DNA of 64,000 nt from Methylococcus capsulatus (GTDB lineage: Bacteria > Pseudomonadota > Gammaproteobacteria > Methylococcales > Methylococcaceae): the NCBI RefSeq assembly GCF_036864975.1, contig NZ_CP104311.1, positions 1-64,000 of the forward strand. Direction: 5' to 3'. Position 1 is the first letter of the stretch. Each line of letters starts with the position of its first letter. The translations under genes and the position numbers were made by a program. Shown in pieces: positions 26,560 to 35,634 of this stretch. A model generated the notes under the pieces. That model was not told the origin of the DNA. It made no database searches and worked only from the letters and a program-made list of their open reading frames with translations.

Positions 26560-27834
26560 ATGGCTCGAATCGTCATACTCGGCGCCGGCATCGGCGGTAT
26601 CCCCATGGCCCTGGAAATGAAGCACCTCGCCCGCAAAAAACAAGATGAGGTGGTGCTCATCTCCGACAGCCCCACCTTCCACTTCGTCCCCTCCAATCCC
26701 TGGGTCGCGGTCGGTTGGCGTAAGCCGGAGGACATCAAGGTCGAACTCGCCCCCATGCTGAAGAAACGCAAGATCGAGTTCATCCAGCAGAAGGCGACCA
26801 AGGTCGATCCGGCCAACAACCGCATCGAACTCGCCGACGGCAACTCCGTGAACTACGATTTCCTCGTCATCGCTACAGGCCCCCGCCTCGCATTCGACGA
26901 AGTGCCGGGCTTCGGCCCGCATGGCCACACCCAGTCGGTCTGCCACGTCGATCACGCCGCCGAAGCCCTGGAGTTCTGGGATGGCTTCGTCAAGGACCCC
27001 GGCCCGATCGTGGTCGGCTCGGTGCAGGGCGCCTCCTGCTTCGGCCCGGCCTACGAATACGCCTTCATCGCTGACACCGACCTGCGCCGCCGCAAGATCC
27101 GCGACAAGGTGCCGATGACCTTCGTCACCTCCGAACCCTATATCGGCCATCTCGGCTTGGGCGGGGTGGGCGACTCCAAGGGCCTCCTGGAAAGCGAGAT
27201 GCGCGACCGCCACATCAAATGGATCACCAATGCCAAGGTCGACAAGATCGAGGATGGCAAGATGTTCGTCACCGAAGTCGACGACGACGGCAAGGAAAAG
27301 AAAAAGCACGAACTGCCGTTCAAGCACAGCATGATGATTCCGGCCTTTACCGGCATCGACGCGGTGCGCGGCATCGAGGGCCTGGTCAACCCGCGCGGCT
27401 TCGTCCTGGTCGACGAATACCAGCGTAACCCCACTTTCAAGAACGTCTATTCGGTCGGCGTGTGCATCGCGATTCCGCCGCTGGAACAGACCCCGGTGCC
27501 CACCGGCGTGCCCAAGACCGGCTACATGATCGAGTCCATGGTCACCGCCACCGCGCACAATATCCGCGCCGAACTCGACGGCAAGGAGCCCAGCTTCAAG
27601 GGCACCTGGGCCGCGCTGTGCCTGGCCGACATGGGCGACACCGGTGCCGCCTTCATCGCCCAGCCGCAGATCCCGCCGCGCAACGTCACCTGGGCCAAGA
27701 AAGGGCGTTGGGTGCATCTGGCCAAGATCGCCTTCGAAAAGTACTTCATCCGCAAGGTGAGGAAAGGCATCAGCGAACCCATCTACGAACGCTTGGGGCT
27801 AAAGGCTCTGGGCATCGTCCGGTTGAAGAACTAA
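26560..27834 (+). CDS. sqr: Sulfide:quinone oxidoreductase-like flavoprotein
   Basis: A 424-residue FAD-dependent oxidoreductase. The dinucleotide-binding motif VILGAGIGGIPMA is at the N-terminus and FLVIATGPRLAFDEVPG follows near residue 101. Three Cys, C128 (SVCHVDH), C160 (GASCFGPA) and C354 (AALCLADMG), lie almost exactly where sulfide:quinone reductases have their redox Cys. The C-terminal amphipathic part (VHLAKIAFEKYFIRKVRKG) is typical for membrane docking. GGGAGG precedes the ATG at 26560. It oxidises sulfide and passes electrons to quinone at the inner membrane. Confidence 0.9.
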   Translation: MARIVILGAGIGGIPMALEMKHLARKKQDEVVLISDSPTFHFVPSNPWVAVGWRKPEDIKVELAPMLKKRKIEFIQQKATKVDPANNRIELADGNSVNYDFLVIATGPRLAFDEVPGFGPHGHTQSVCHVDHAAEALEFWDGFVKDPGPIVVGSVQGASCFGPAYEYAFIADTDLRRRKIRDKVPMTFVTSEPYIGHLGLGGVGDSKGLLESEMRDRHIKWITNAKVDKIEDGKMFVTEVDDDGKEKKKHELPFKHSMMIPAFTGIDAVRGIEGLVNPRGFVLVDEYQRNPTFKNVYSVGVCIAIPPLEQTPVPTGVPKTGYMIESMVTATAHNIRAELDGKEPSFKGTWAALCLADMGDTGAAFIAQPQIPPRNVTWAKKGRWVHLAKIAFEKYFIRKVRKGISEPIYERLGLKALGIVRLKN

Positions 27835-27896
27835 AGCATTGCTATGAAATAAGCTCTGCAAAATTAACCCGATACGGCTCGTCTTTCCGGCAGGGA

Positions 27897-27994
27897 GTGC
27901 CGGAACCCAGAAGCCAGGGATGGCTAGGCCTATACATCCATGTAACCTGGATGCCGGCACTCGCCAGAGCGCGTAGTGAATCCATGCCGGCATG
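27897..27994. repeat. REP-like inverted repeats
   Basis: Bases 27897-27910 and 27947-27960 form a near-perfect inverted repeat (GTGCCGG...CCAG against CTGGATGCCGGCAC). It is followed at 27983-27994 by the perfect palindrome CATGCCGGCATG. The GATGCCGGCA-type core recurs three times in 100 bases, as in extragenic palindromic (REP/BIME-like) elements. Possible 3' end structure for the sqr message. Confidence 0.5.
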
Positions 27995-28034
27995 ACGTCG
28001 CAAATCGCAAGATTTATTTTGTTACACCTACCAA

Positions 28035-28556
28035 ATGACCGCCGACCGCGAATTCCTTCCGCTCGACATCGCCGTACTCACGGTTTCCGACACCCGTACC
28101 GAAGACAACGACAGTTCCGGCAGGATCCTGGTCGAACGCCTCACCGAGGCCGGCCACCGCCTGGCCGAGAAATCCATCGTGCCGGACGACGTCTACCGCA
28201 TCCGGGCGGTGGTCTCCAAGTGGATCGCCGATCCCGGAATCCAGGCCGTCATCAGCACCGGCGGCACTGGCGTCACCGGCCGCGACGGCACCCCCGAAGC
28301 CATCTCGGTGCTGTTCGACAAGACCCTGGACGGCTTCGGCGAAGTGTTCCGCGCCGTCTCCTACCAGGAAATCGGCACATCCACCATCCAGTCGCGCGCC
28401 ATCGCCGGCGTCGCCAACGGCACCTACATCTTCGCCCTCCCCGGCTCCTCCGGCGCCTGCCGCACCGCCTGGGACAAGCTCATCCGCCAGCAGCTCGACT
28501 TCCGCACCCGCCCCTGCAACCTCGCCGAATTGATACCGCGGCTGGGGGAAAAATAA
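28035..28556 (+). CDS. moaB: Molybdenum cofactor biosynthesis protein MoaB
   Basis: A 173-residue MogA/MoaB-fold protein: LDIAVLTVSDTRTEDNDSSG, GIQAVISTGGTGVTGRDGTPEA, YQEIGTSTIQSRAIAG and IFALPGSSGACRTAWDKLI. These contain the molybdopterin-binding loop (TGGTG) and GSxxA motif of the family. It adenylylates or binds molybdopterin during Moco synthesis. It stands alone, without other moa genes nearby. Confidence 0.92.
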   Translation: MTADREFLPLDIAVLTVSDTRTEDNDSSGRILVERLTEAGHRLAEKSIVPDDVYRIRAVVSKWIADPGIQAVISTGGTGVTGRDGTPEAISVLFDKTLDGFGEVFRAVSYQEIGTSTIQSRAIAGVANGTYIFALPGSSGACRTAWDKLIRQQLDFRTRPCNLAELIPRLGEK

Positions 28557-28723
28557 GCGAAAAACCGGGCATCCGGCCTCGTCGTCGGACCTCCCCCCAG
28601 CAAATCGACGCGGACAAGCGCGTTGGCATAGACTGAACTCCCGGGCAGGGGCCGAGTCCGGCTTGCCGGTCGAGGAGTCCGTAACGCGCTCGGGGCCACT
28701 GCTTACCACCGAGAGCCAAGCCC

Positions 28724-30013
28724 ATGAAATCCCCCGAGCGCTTGTTCCCCGTTGTCAGGCCGCAAGTCGCGGACACCTTCAAGGTACTAAAACTGCTGGC
28801 TATGGTGCTGCTGCGCGAGTACCGCGAAGGCGGGATCAGGCACCGGGCGATGAGCCTGGTCTATACCAGCCTGCTCTCCTTGGCGCCGCTGCTGGCGGTG
28901 AGCTTTTCGGTGCTCAAGGCGTTCGGCGTGCACAACGAGATACAGCCGCTGCTCCTCGAAATGCTGGCCCCCTTGGGCGAAAAAGCGAAAGAGGTCACCG
29001 ATAACATCATCGGCTTCGTCGGGAACATCCAGGTGGGCGTTCTGGGCTTCGTCGGCTTTGTGATGTTGTTCTACACCGTGGTGTCGCTGCTGGAGCAGAT
29101 CGAAGACAGCTTCAATCACATCTGGCGGGTATCCAGGACGCGCCCGCTGTACCGCCAGTTCAGCGACTACCTCAGCATCGTCCTGATCGGTCCGGTACTG
29201 CTGTTTTCCGCTGTCGGCATCGCGGCCTCGATGAGCAGCATGGAAATCGTACAGCGGCTGATCGCTCTGGAGCCCTTCGGCACGGCCTACTATCTGGCCG
29301 GCATCGCCCTGCCCTATGTGCTGATTGTCGCCGCCTTCACCTTCGCCTATTCGTTCATACCCAACACCACGGTGAAATGGCGGCCCGCGCTGGCGGGGGG
29401 GCTGTTCGCCGGCCTGAGCTGGAAAGCGACGGGCTTTCTGTTCGCCGAGTTCACGGTCAATTCCGCCCATTACAGCGCCATCTATTCCGGCTTTGCCGTC
29501 ATCCTCCTCTCCATGATCTGGCTGTACCTCAGTTGGCTCATCCTGCTGCTGGGGAGCGTCGTGTCCTTCCATATCCAGTTTCCCCACTATCTCGGCTACG
29601 GCGGCCGGCGGCCCCACTTGAGTCCGCAATCCCAGGAGCGCCTCGCCCTGCTGCTCATGATCCTGATCGGGCGAAGCCATGCGCGCGGCGAGCCTGCCTG
29701 CACGCTGCCCGGCCTGGCGGATCAAGTGAATCTGCCTTGGGAAGCCGTGGCGGACCCGCTGGAATGCCTGAAACGGCACGGCCTGTTGTTAAGCCTGAAT
29801 GGCGAGCAGAAAGCTTACGTTCTCGCGCGGGATACCGATGCGATCCTGCTGAGCGAAGTGGTGGAGGCGGTTCGAACTGCGGGCGATCAGCCGGTCCTGA
29901 CTCTTCAAGACGAACCCGACGCCGTCCGGGGAATCCTGGCAGCCGTCGACCGCAGCCCGGAAATGACGCTGGGAAACCGCAGTTTGCGGGACGTCGTTCG
30001 GATCGAGGAATAG
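28724..30013 (+). CDS. YihY/BrkB family inner-membrane protein
   Basis: A 429-residue protein: six hydrophobic segments (residues about 45-290) with family motifs RAMSLVYTSLLSLAPLLAV, EDSFNHIWRV and YLSWLILLLGSVVSFHIQ. It is followed by a 130-residue cytoplasmic winged-helix-like C-terminal region (TLPGLADQVNLPWEAVADPL). That extension is found in longer YihY proteins formerly annotated as RNase BN. Function is unknown; it is not a nuclease. Confidence 0.88.
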   Translation: MKSPERLFPVVRPQVADTFKVLKLLAMVLLREYREGGIRHRAMSLVYTSLLSLAPLLAVSFSVLKAFGVHNEIQPLLLEMLAPLGEKAKEVTDNIIGFVGNIQVGVLGFVGFVMLFYTVVSLLEQIEDSFNHIWRVSRTRPLYRQFSDYLSIVLIGPVLLFSAVGIAASMSSMEIVQRLIALEPFGTAYYLAGIALPYVLIVAAFTFAYSFIPNTTVKWRPALAGGLFAGLSWKATGFLFAEFTVNSAHYSAIYSGFAVILLSMIWLYLSWLILLLGSVVSFHIQFPHYLGYGGRRPHLSPQSQERLALLLMILIGRSHARGEPACTLPGLADQVNLPWEAVADPLECLKRHGLLLSLNGEQKAYVLARDTDAILLSEVVEAVRTAGDQPVLTLQDEPDAVRGILAAVDRSPEMTLGNRSLRDVVRIEE

Positions 30014-30049
30014 CACCTCCCGGACGCGTCCCATCTCCGCTTTTCCAGG

Positions 30050-30934
30050 CTACCTGAGCGGCAGAAATACGTCGGTAACCGCTTCGCTCTCTGCGACGTC
30101 CGGAAAGAATTCTATCCGCTGCAGATACACCGGGAAATCCCGCAACGCCTCTCCGCTTTGCGGAAGCCATTCCGAATAGAGATACCGCACCGTTTCCGGC
30201 AGGGTATCGTCGGAACCGACATGCCGCAGCACGGCGCAGCGGCCGCCCGGAATCGTCTTCGCAACGACGCCGAATTCGTTCTCCGCCACCTGCCGCTCGG
30301 TCGCGGCGCAGAGGTCCAACCGGAAGTCCCTCGGCGCCACGACCGCCGGGTCGTCGTAAAGAATGTTGAACGTGGCGCTGATTCGAGGCGGCAGACCGTT
30401 CCGCCTGCGCCAGGCGATGAAGCTTCGTATGGAATCGCCGATCAGTCGCGGATCGCCGCGATGCTCGAGAACGGCAACTTTCGTGTCATCCACGTCGATG
30501 ATCCTGATCTGTTCGGCTTGCTTTGCAGACGGCATGTGAAGGCTCCTCAGTTGGCTCAAAGGTTGGTAGGTCGCATGCCAAGGAACCCACTGCGGCTGCC
30601 GCCTGAATTCGGACGGCGATTGCCCGACACTCTTCTTGAACGCCCGGGCGAACGACTCCGGCCTTTCGTAGCCGCCAGCCAATGCTATGTCGATGATCGG
30701 GCGATCGCTGCGGAACGCAAGCTGATAGGCGGCGATCTTCAGACGACGGAGCTGGACGTATTGGTACACCCCGATGCCGAAAAGAGTGGCGAACTGCCGC
30801 TGAAAATGATATTTCGAGAAGGCGGCGACGCCGCAGAGCCTGTCCAGCGTGAGATCACCGTCCAGGTTCGCATCGACATACTCGAGCACCTTGCGGAATC
30901 TGGCGCGGTATCTGTCCAAGCTTGTTGCACTCAA
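30050..30934 (-). CDS. AraC-family regulator with GyrI-like effector domain
   Basis: A 294-residue protein. The N-terminal double helix-turn-helix AraC domain (residues 8-110) has LCGVAAFSKYHFQRQF and the second HTH IIDIALAGGYERPESFARAFKKSVGQSPSEFR. The C-terminal half is GyrI-like (IRIIDVDDTKVAVLEHRGDPRLIG, GGRCAVLRHVGS, FPVYLQRIEFFPD). Such proteins (Rob/SoxS relatives) bind small hydrophobic molecules and control efflux or stress genes. The target is not evident; the RND operon 4 kb away is a possibility only. Confidence 0.9.
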   Translation of the reverse strand: MSATSLDRYRARFRKVLEYVDANLDGDLTLDRLCGVAAFSKYHFQRQFATLFGIGVYQYVQLRRLKIAAYQLAFRSDRPIIDIALAGGYERPESFARAFKKSVGQSPSEFRRQPQWVPWHATYQPLSQLRSLHMPSAKQAEQIRIIDVDDTKVAVLEHRGDPRLIGDSIRSFIAWRRRNGLPPRISATFNILYDDPAVVAPRDFRLDLCAATERQVAENEFGVVAKTIPGGRCAVLRHVGSDDTLPETVRYLYSEWLPQSGEALRDFPVYLQRIEFFPDVAESEAVTDVFLPLR

Positions 30935-31041
30935 CGAAATATCTCCTTGGCGACCGCCAGTTTAGCGCCCTGAATTCAATAATGCCTGACAGAAATTGCT
31001 GAATCGGTGGAGTCGCGCCTTGATACACAACGAATTGGCAG

Positions 31042-31068
31042 GATGTGCCGAACGAAGGGAGGCACATC
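31042..31068. repeat. Short hairpin repeat, GATGTGCC ... GGCACATC
   Basis: Perfect 8-bp inverted repeat (31042-31049 with 31061-31068) around GAACGAAGGGA. The core TGTGCCGAACGAAGGG (31044-31059) is repeated exactly at 31398-31413, flanking the DUF2442 gene. It looks like a dispersed intergenic repeat family. Confidence 0.6.
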
Positions 31069-31074
31069 GCTCGC

Positions 31075-31326
31075 TTAAATGGGCTCTTGTTCAATTTCCT
31101 CCATGCATGCGACGAGGGTTTCCGGCGCGATGTCCTGTTCATGAAGCCAAGTCACCGCTCCCAAAAAAATCCCGACCTGATTAAAATAATCTTTGTCGCG
31201 CAGCTCTCGAAAAGCTTCTCCGTCGAGATACGGCTTAAGATCGAAGATGCCTTTGCGACCGTCCTCAATCTCTACATATATGCGATAATCATCCAGTGGT
31301 TTTACCGTTCTTACATCCCAATACAT
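31075..31326 (-). CDS. DUF2442 family protein
   Basis: An 83-residue protein: MYWDVRTVKPLDDYRIYVEI, GRKGIFDLKPYLDGEAFREL and LGAVTWLHEQDIAPETLVA. These are the standard elements of DUF2442 (start W-V-x-x-V-x-P, then G-x-x-D-L-x-P-x-L, and W-x-x-x-x-D-L-A/S-P-E). Such genes often sit next to a DUF4160 gene in toxin-antitoxin-like pairs; no partner is seen here. It is bracketed by two copies of a short repeat. Confidence 0.85.
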   Translation of the reverse strand: MYWDVRTVKPLDDYRIYVEIEDGRKGIFDLKPYLDGEAFRELRDKDYFNQVGIFLGAVTWLHEQDIAPETLVACMEEIEQEPI

Positions 31327-31397
31327 TAATTACCTCACAGTGGTGCGATTTTACGTGGATTCTCTCCAGCAATGGGAAACCCTTAGAATCCGCAGGC

Positions 31398-31413
31398 TGT
31401 GCCGAACGAAGGG
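31398..31413. repeat. Second copy of the 16-base repeat TGTGCCGAACGAAGGG
   Basis: Exact copy of 31044-31059, also preceded by GCAGG. Here the downstream arm differs (CACCACCCTGAGCTTGGTG), which itself can pair as another small hairpin. Confidence 0.6.
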
Positions 31414-31516
31414 CACCACCCTGAGCTTGGTGCCGTTCGCTCGCGACAGGACATATGCCAACGTCTTGGCCTATTCTATCGCTCGAATGATGCGATTCCT
31501 TTCGTCAGCGCATCTA

Positions 31517-31930
31517 CTACTCAAGGTCAATTTCTCCAACGTGAACTGCCCATACTACAGCTCCTGCGCCAACAGCAACGAACAAACCTCCCCACACAGC
31601 CCACCAATCTCTGACCATAAGTGCTGGGAATAGGAGAAAACCCGACACAACTATGCCTGTGCCACCCAAGATAAACGCGACAATCACTCTACGTACCGGC
31701 GCTATCTTTGCTCCAACGTAGACAAATGCTATACCAATAGCCGCATGGCCAGCGGTCATGAAATATAGCTTTCCTATAAAATCGTCTGGAGTTACCCCCA
31801 CTGATCCAAGTGAAAATCGACCGAGAATATTTACGGCGATCCAGGCCAGCCATGCAGCCAGAACAGCTATTGGTAACAAACCAAACCAGCGAAGTACGTC
31901 ATACACCTTGTTTGATGGTTCTTTTCTCAT
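31517..31930 (-). CDS. Hypothetical four-helix membrane protein
   Basis: A 137-residue protein with about four hydrophobic segments: FGLLPIAVLAAWLAWIAVNIL, a stretch around AGHAAIGIAFVYVGA, VIVAFILGGTGIVVSGFLLF and WWAVWGGLFVAVGAGAVVW. The ATG at 31930 gives a compact protein; the frame is open to 32002. Lower GC than the surrounding genes. No family recognised. Possibly transferred together with its upstream neighbour. Confidence 0.6.
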   Translation of the reverse strand: MRKEPSNKVYDVLRWFGLLPIAVLAAWLAWIAVNILGRFSLGSVGVTPDDFIGKLYFMTAGHAAIGIAFVYVGAKIAPVRRVIVAFILGGTGIVVSGFLLFPALMVRDWWAVWGGLFVAVGAGAVVWAVHVGEIDLE

Positions 31931-32021
31931 GTTTTTATAGCCAAAATGTTGTCTTTGAATCTCGCAGCCAGAGAACTTCGGCGAACAACACCTAGTTTCC
32001 ATCTTCGGCTAGACAATTTGG

Positions 32022-32417
32022 TTATGCCCCTGACTTCTCAACTACATCCGAAACCTCTGTTATATAAAAATTGACACTCTCCCGTGCCGCGTAGTCGAAG
32101 AATTTCTTAAGATTTACATTATCAAGAATACCAGACTCAAGAGACAGAGGATTTTGCTTTCCATGCGCACGAACAGATCGGCCAACCTCTCGAATTTCTG
32201 CATCAGTTTCTAAAGTCGCGATGCCAGATTTTAGCAACCCGTCTAGGCCTGACGCCTTATGTTTTGTATCGAATTCTAAATATACATTTATTACGCGATC
32301 TATTCTTACGCCCCTGTCTTTCATTCTGTGGTGTGCTTCTGTGCGCTGCACACCTGCGAAATAGGTAAGGACCGAAATAAACAAACCGCCAATCGACAAA
32401 AGCAATTCATTACTCAT
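32022..32417 (-). CDS. Hypothetical membrane-anchored protein
   Basis: A 131-residue protein with one N-terminal membrane helix (LLLSIGGLFISVLTYFAGV) and a soluble C-terminal domain (RGVRIDRVINVYLEF, NVNLKKFFDYAARES). AT-rich codon usage. The single-helix-plus-helical-domain layout is seen in many small accessory genes. Family unknown; it could be functionally linked to the membrane protein downstream (91 bases apart). Confidence 0.55.
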   Translation of the reverse strand: MSNELLLSIGGLFISVLTYFAGVQRTEAHHRMKDRGVRIDRVINVYLEFDTKHKASGLDGLLKSGIATLETDAEIREVGRSVRAHGKQNPLSLESGILDNVNLKKFFDYAARESVNFYITEVSDVVEKSGA

Positions 32418-32561
32418 TTTTGGACCAACCCTACTAGAGAAAATTAGTTAATTAAACCAAATATGTCTTCATTGTCAAATGCCGAGTTCAGCCGGTATCG
32501 AGAACAGGTTTCGCCAAACAAGCTGGAGATTTCCGAGTACGGCACCCTTAAATTTGTGGCG

Positions 32562-35500
32562 TTACTGAAAATCCCTGGACTTTACCACCAACCCGTCCAG
32601 CCATTTTCCGATATCTTCCAGCCGCCCGGCGACGAGGTGCAATACGCCCTCCTCCTGCTGCACGGTGCCGGATACCGCGAGGAGCTGGGCGCGCAGCAGC
32701 GCACGGCGTTGGGCCTGGGCGGTGGCGGGCCAGACGATGAGGTTGATCTGGCCGGTTTCGTCTTCGATCGTGACGAAGGTGGTGCCGTTGGCGGTCATGG
32801 GGCGCTGCCGGCAGACCACGAGACCGGCGACGCGGGCGATGGCGCCGTTTCTCACCTGCCATAGCGCTTCGGCGGTGCGGAAGCCGCGGCGGTCCAGCCG
32901 CTCCCGCAGTAGGCTCAAGGGATGGCGGCGCAGGCTGGCGCCGGCGGCAGCGTAGTCGGCGATGACGTCCTCGACTTCGCCCGGTTTCCTCAGCAAGGGC
33001 TCGGCTTCGGCGAATTGCGGTTCGGCATAGAGCGGGGTCGGTGCTTCCACGCCGGCGGCTTCCCAGAAGGCGCGATGGCGGTGGCCGCCGAGTCCGTGCA
33101 GGGCGTCGGCGGCGGCCAGCGCTTCCAGCTCGCGGCGGTCGAGCCGGGCGCGGGTGGCTAGATCCTGGGCACTTTGGAATAGTCCCTGCCGGCGGGCTTC
33201 GCTCAGACGTTGCGCCGCCGCGGACGAAAATCCGTTGACCAGGCGCAAGCCCAGCCGAAGGGCCGGAATGGGCGAGTCGCCCGGCTCCAGCGTGCAGTCC
33301 CAGGCGCTGTGGTTGACGTCGATCGGCCGCACTTCGACGCCGTGGCGGCGGGCATCCTGGATGAGCTGGGAGGGGCCGTAAAAGCCCATGGGCTGGCTGT
33401 TGAGGAGGGCGCAGGCGAAAGCGGCGGGATGGTGGCACTTGAGCCAAGCCGAGACATAGGCCAGGAGAGCGAAGCTAGCGGAGTGCGATTCGGGAAAGCC
33501 GTATTCGCCGAAGCCCTGAATCTGGCGGTAGATCTGGCGGGCGAAACGCTCTTCGTAGCCGCGTTCGCGCATCCCGTCCATCAGCTTCTTTTCGAACGAC
33601 TCCAGCCCGTCTTTACGGTGCCAGGCGGCCATGGCGCGGCGCAGCTGGTCAGCCTCGCCCGGCGTGAATCCGGCGGCCACCATGGCCAGTTGCATCACCT
33701 GCTCCTGGAAGATCGGCACGCCCAGCGTCCGCTTCAGCACCTTCTCCACCTCGGGGCTGGGGTAGGACACCGGCTCCAGCCCGGCCCGCCGGGTCAGGTA
33801 AGGATGCACCATGTCGCCCTGAATCGGTCCGGGCCGGACGATGGCGATCTGGATCACCAGGTCATAGTAGTTCCTGGGCCGCAGCCGCGGCAGCATACTC
33901 ATCTGCGCCCGCGATTCCACCTGAAACACGCCGATGCTGTCGGCCCGCTGCAGCATCTCGTACACCGCCGGGTCTTCTGGCGGGATGTCGGCCAGCGTGA
34001 ACGGCCGGCCCCGCCCTTCGGCCACATAGGCCAGCGCCTTGCGGATCGCGGTTAGCATACCCAAGGAAAGGACGTCGACCTTGAGGAGACCCAAGGATTC
34101 CAGGTCGTCCTTGTCCCACTGAATCACGGTGCGCTCGGGCATGGCGGCGTTTTCCACCGGCACCCAGTGCGACAAATCCTCGGCGGCGATGACGAAGCCG
34201 CCCACGTGCTGGGACAGATGACGGGGAAAACCCACCAGCATCTGCACCAGGGCCAGCAGACGCCGCACCGCCGGGCTTTCGGGCGCGAGCCCGGCTTCGG
34301 CCAGGCGTTCCGGCAGCATCTCTGCAGTGCCGTGGCGGTCGAGCACACGCGCCAGGGCGTCGATCCGCGACGGCGACAGGCCCAGGGCCCGGGCGACGTC
34401 GCGCACCGCGCTCCTGACGCGGTAAGTGATGAGGCTGGCCGCCAGCGCCGCCCGGTGGCGACCGTACTTGCGGTAGATGTACTGGATAACCTCCTCGCGC
34501 CGCTCGTGTTCGAAATCCACGTCGATGTCGGGCGGCTCATTGCGCTCCCGTGAGATGAAACGCTCGAACAACAGATCGAGCCGCGCCGGGTCGACCTCGG
34601 TGATGCCGAGGCAATAGCACACGGCCGAATTGGCCGCCGATCCCCTGCCCTGGCACAGGATGCCGCGGCTGCGGGCGAACTGGACCACGTCGTGCACGGT
34701 CAGGAAGAACGGCTCGTAGGCCATGGCGCCGATCAGTTCCAACTCGTGCTCGACCTGCCGCCGTACCTTGTCCGGCGCGCCCTCCGGCCAGCGTTTGGCC
34801 ATGCCTTGCCAGGTCAGCTCGCGCAGCCAGGCAATGGCCGTGTAGCCGTCCGGCACCAGCTCGGCTGGGTATTCGTAACGCAATTCGTCCAGCGAAAACC
34901 GGCAGCGTTCGGCGATGCGCAGCGATTCTTCAAGCAGCGCCCGTGGATAAATCCGCGCCAGGGATTCGATGGATCGCAGATGGCGTTCCCCGTTCGGAAA
35001 CAGCGCGTAGCCGAGTTCCGCCAGCGGCCGGCCGAGGCGGATGGCGGTCAGGGTATCCTGCAGCGGCTGGCGCTCGCGGACGTGCATGTGGACGTCGTTG
35101 CAGGCGACCAGCGGCAGCCCCAGCCGTTCGCCCAGCGCCTGCAGGACGGAGAGGCGCCGGCCGTCCCCGCCGTTCAGGAACAGCTCGACGCCGATCCAGC
35201 AGCGGGCCGGGAACAATCGCGCCAGCCAGGTGCCGGTTTCATCATCGGGCACCTCTTCCGGCAACCAGATTGCAAGACAATGGTCGAGGCGGTGGGTTTC
35301 GATCTGGCCGCGGAGCAGCCGGTATCCCCCTTTCTCCGCCGCCCGCCGCCCCAAAGTGATAAAAGCCGCGAGCTGGCCGTAGCCGAGGCGGTCCAGCGCC
35401 AGCAGCACCAGCTTGGGACCGTCCTCCAGGCGGAATTCGCTGCCGACGATGAGTTTGAAGCCGAGCGTTTTGGCCTCGGCATGGGCGCGTACCACGCCGG

Positions 35501-35630
35501 CCAGCGAGCATTCATCGGTGAGCGCCAGCGCCGCATAGCCCTGACGGGCCGCTTCGGCGACCAGTTCCTTGGGATGCGAAGCGCCGCGCAGGAAGCTGAA
35601 GTTGCTCAAGGCATGCAGCTCGGCGAACAT
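32562..35630 (-). CDS. dnaE2: Error-prone DNA polymerase DnaE2 (ImuC)
   Basis: A 1022-residue C-family polymerase starting MFAELHALSNFSFLRGASHP, the DnaE2 PHP-domain N-terminus. The catalytic Asp region is PDIDVDFEHERREEVIQYIY; QEQVMQLAMVAAGFTPGEAD and GEYGFPESHSASFALLAYVS are also diagnostic. A C-terminal OB fold is near RVAGLVVCRQRPMT, and the tau-binding tail of DnaE1 is absent. It works in translesion synthesis with ImuA and ImuB. It starts 4 bases after imuB stops; the longer frame upstream lies inside imuB and is not coding. Confidence 0.95.
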   Translation of the reverse strand: MFAELHALSNFSFLRGASHPKELVAEAARQGYAALALTDECSLAGVVRAHAEAKTLGFKLIVGSEFRLEDGPKLVLLALDRLGYGQLAAFITLGRRAAEKGGYRLLRGQIETHRLDHCLAIWLPEEVPDDETGTWLARLFPARCWIGVELFLNGGDGRRLSVLQALGERLGLPLVACNDVHMHVRERQPLQDTLTAIRLGRPLAELGYALFPNGERHLRSIESLARIYPRALLEESLRIAERCRFSLDELRYEYPAELVPDGYTAIAWLRELTWQGMAKRWPEGAPDKVRRQVEHELELIGAMAYEPFFLTVHDVVQFARSRGILCQGRGSAANSAVCYCLGITEVDPARLDLLFERFISRERNEPPDIDVDFEHERREEVIQYIYRKYGRHRAALAASLITYRVRSAVRDVARALGLSPSRIDALARVLDRHGTAEMLPERLAEAGLAPESPAVRRLLALVQMLVGFPRHLSQHVGGFVIAAEDLSHWVPVENAAMPERTVIQWDKDDLESLGLLKVDVLSLGMLTAIRKALAYVAEGRGRPFTLADIPPEDPAVYEMLQRADSIGVFQVESRAQMSMLPRLRPRNYYDLVIQIAIVRPGPIQGDMVHPYLTRRAGLEPVSYPSPEVEKVLKRTLGVPIFQEQVMQLAMVAAGFTPGEADQLRRAMAAWHRKDGLESFEKKLMDGMRERGYEERFARQIYRQIQGFGEYGFPESHSASFALLAYVSAWLKCHHPAAFACALLNSQPMGFYGPSQLIQDARRHGVEVRPIDVNHSAWDCTLEPGDSPIPALRLGLRLVNGFSSAAAQRLSEARRQGLFQSAQDLATRARLDRRELEALAAADALHGLGGHRHRAFWEAAGVEAPTPLYAEPQFAEAEPLLRKPGEVEDVIADYAAAGASLRRHPLSLLRERLDRRGFRTAEALWQVRNGAIARVAGLVVCRQRPMTANGTTFVTIEDETGQINLIVWPATAQAQRRALLRAQLLAVSGTVQQEEGVLHLVAGRLEDIGKWLDGLVVKSRDFQ

Positions 35631-35634
35631 CGCT

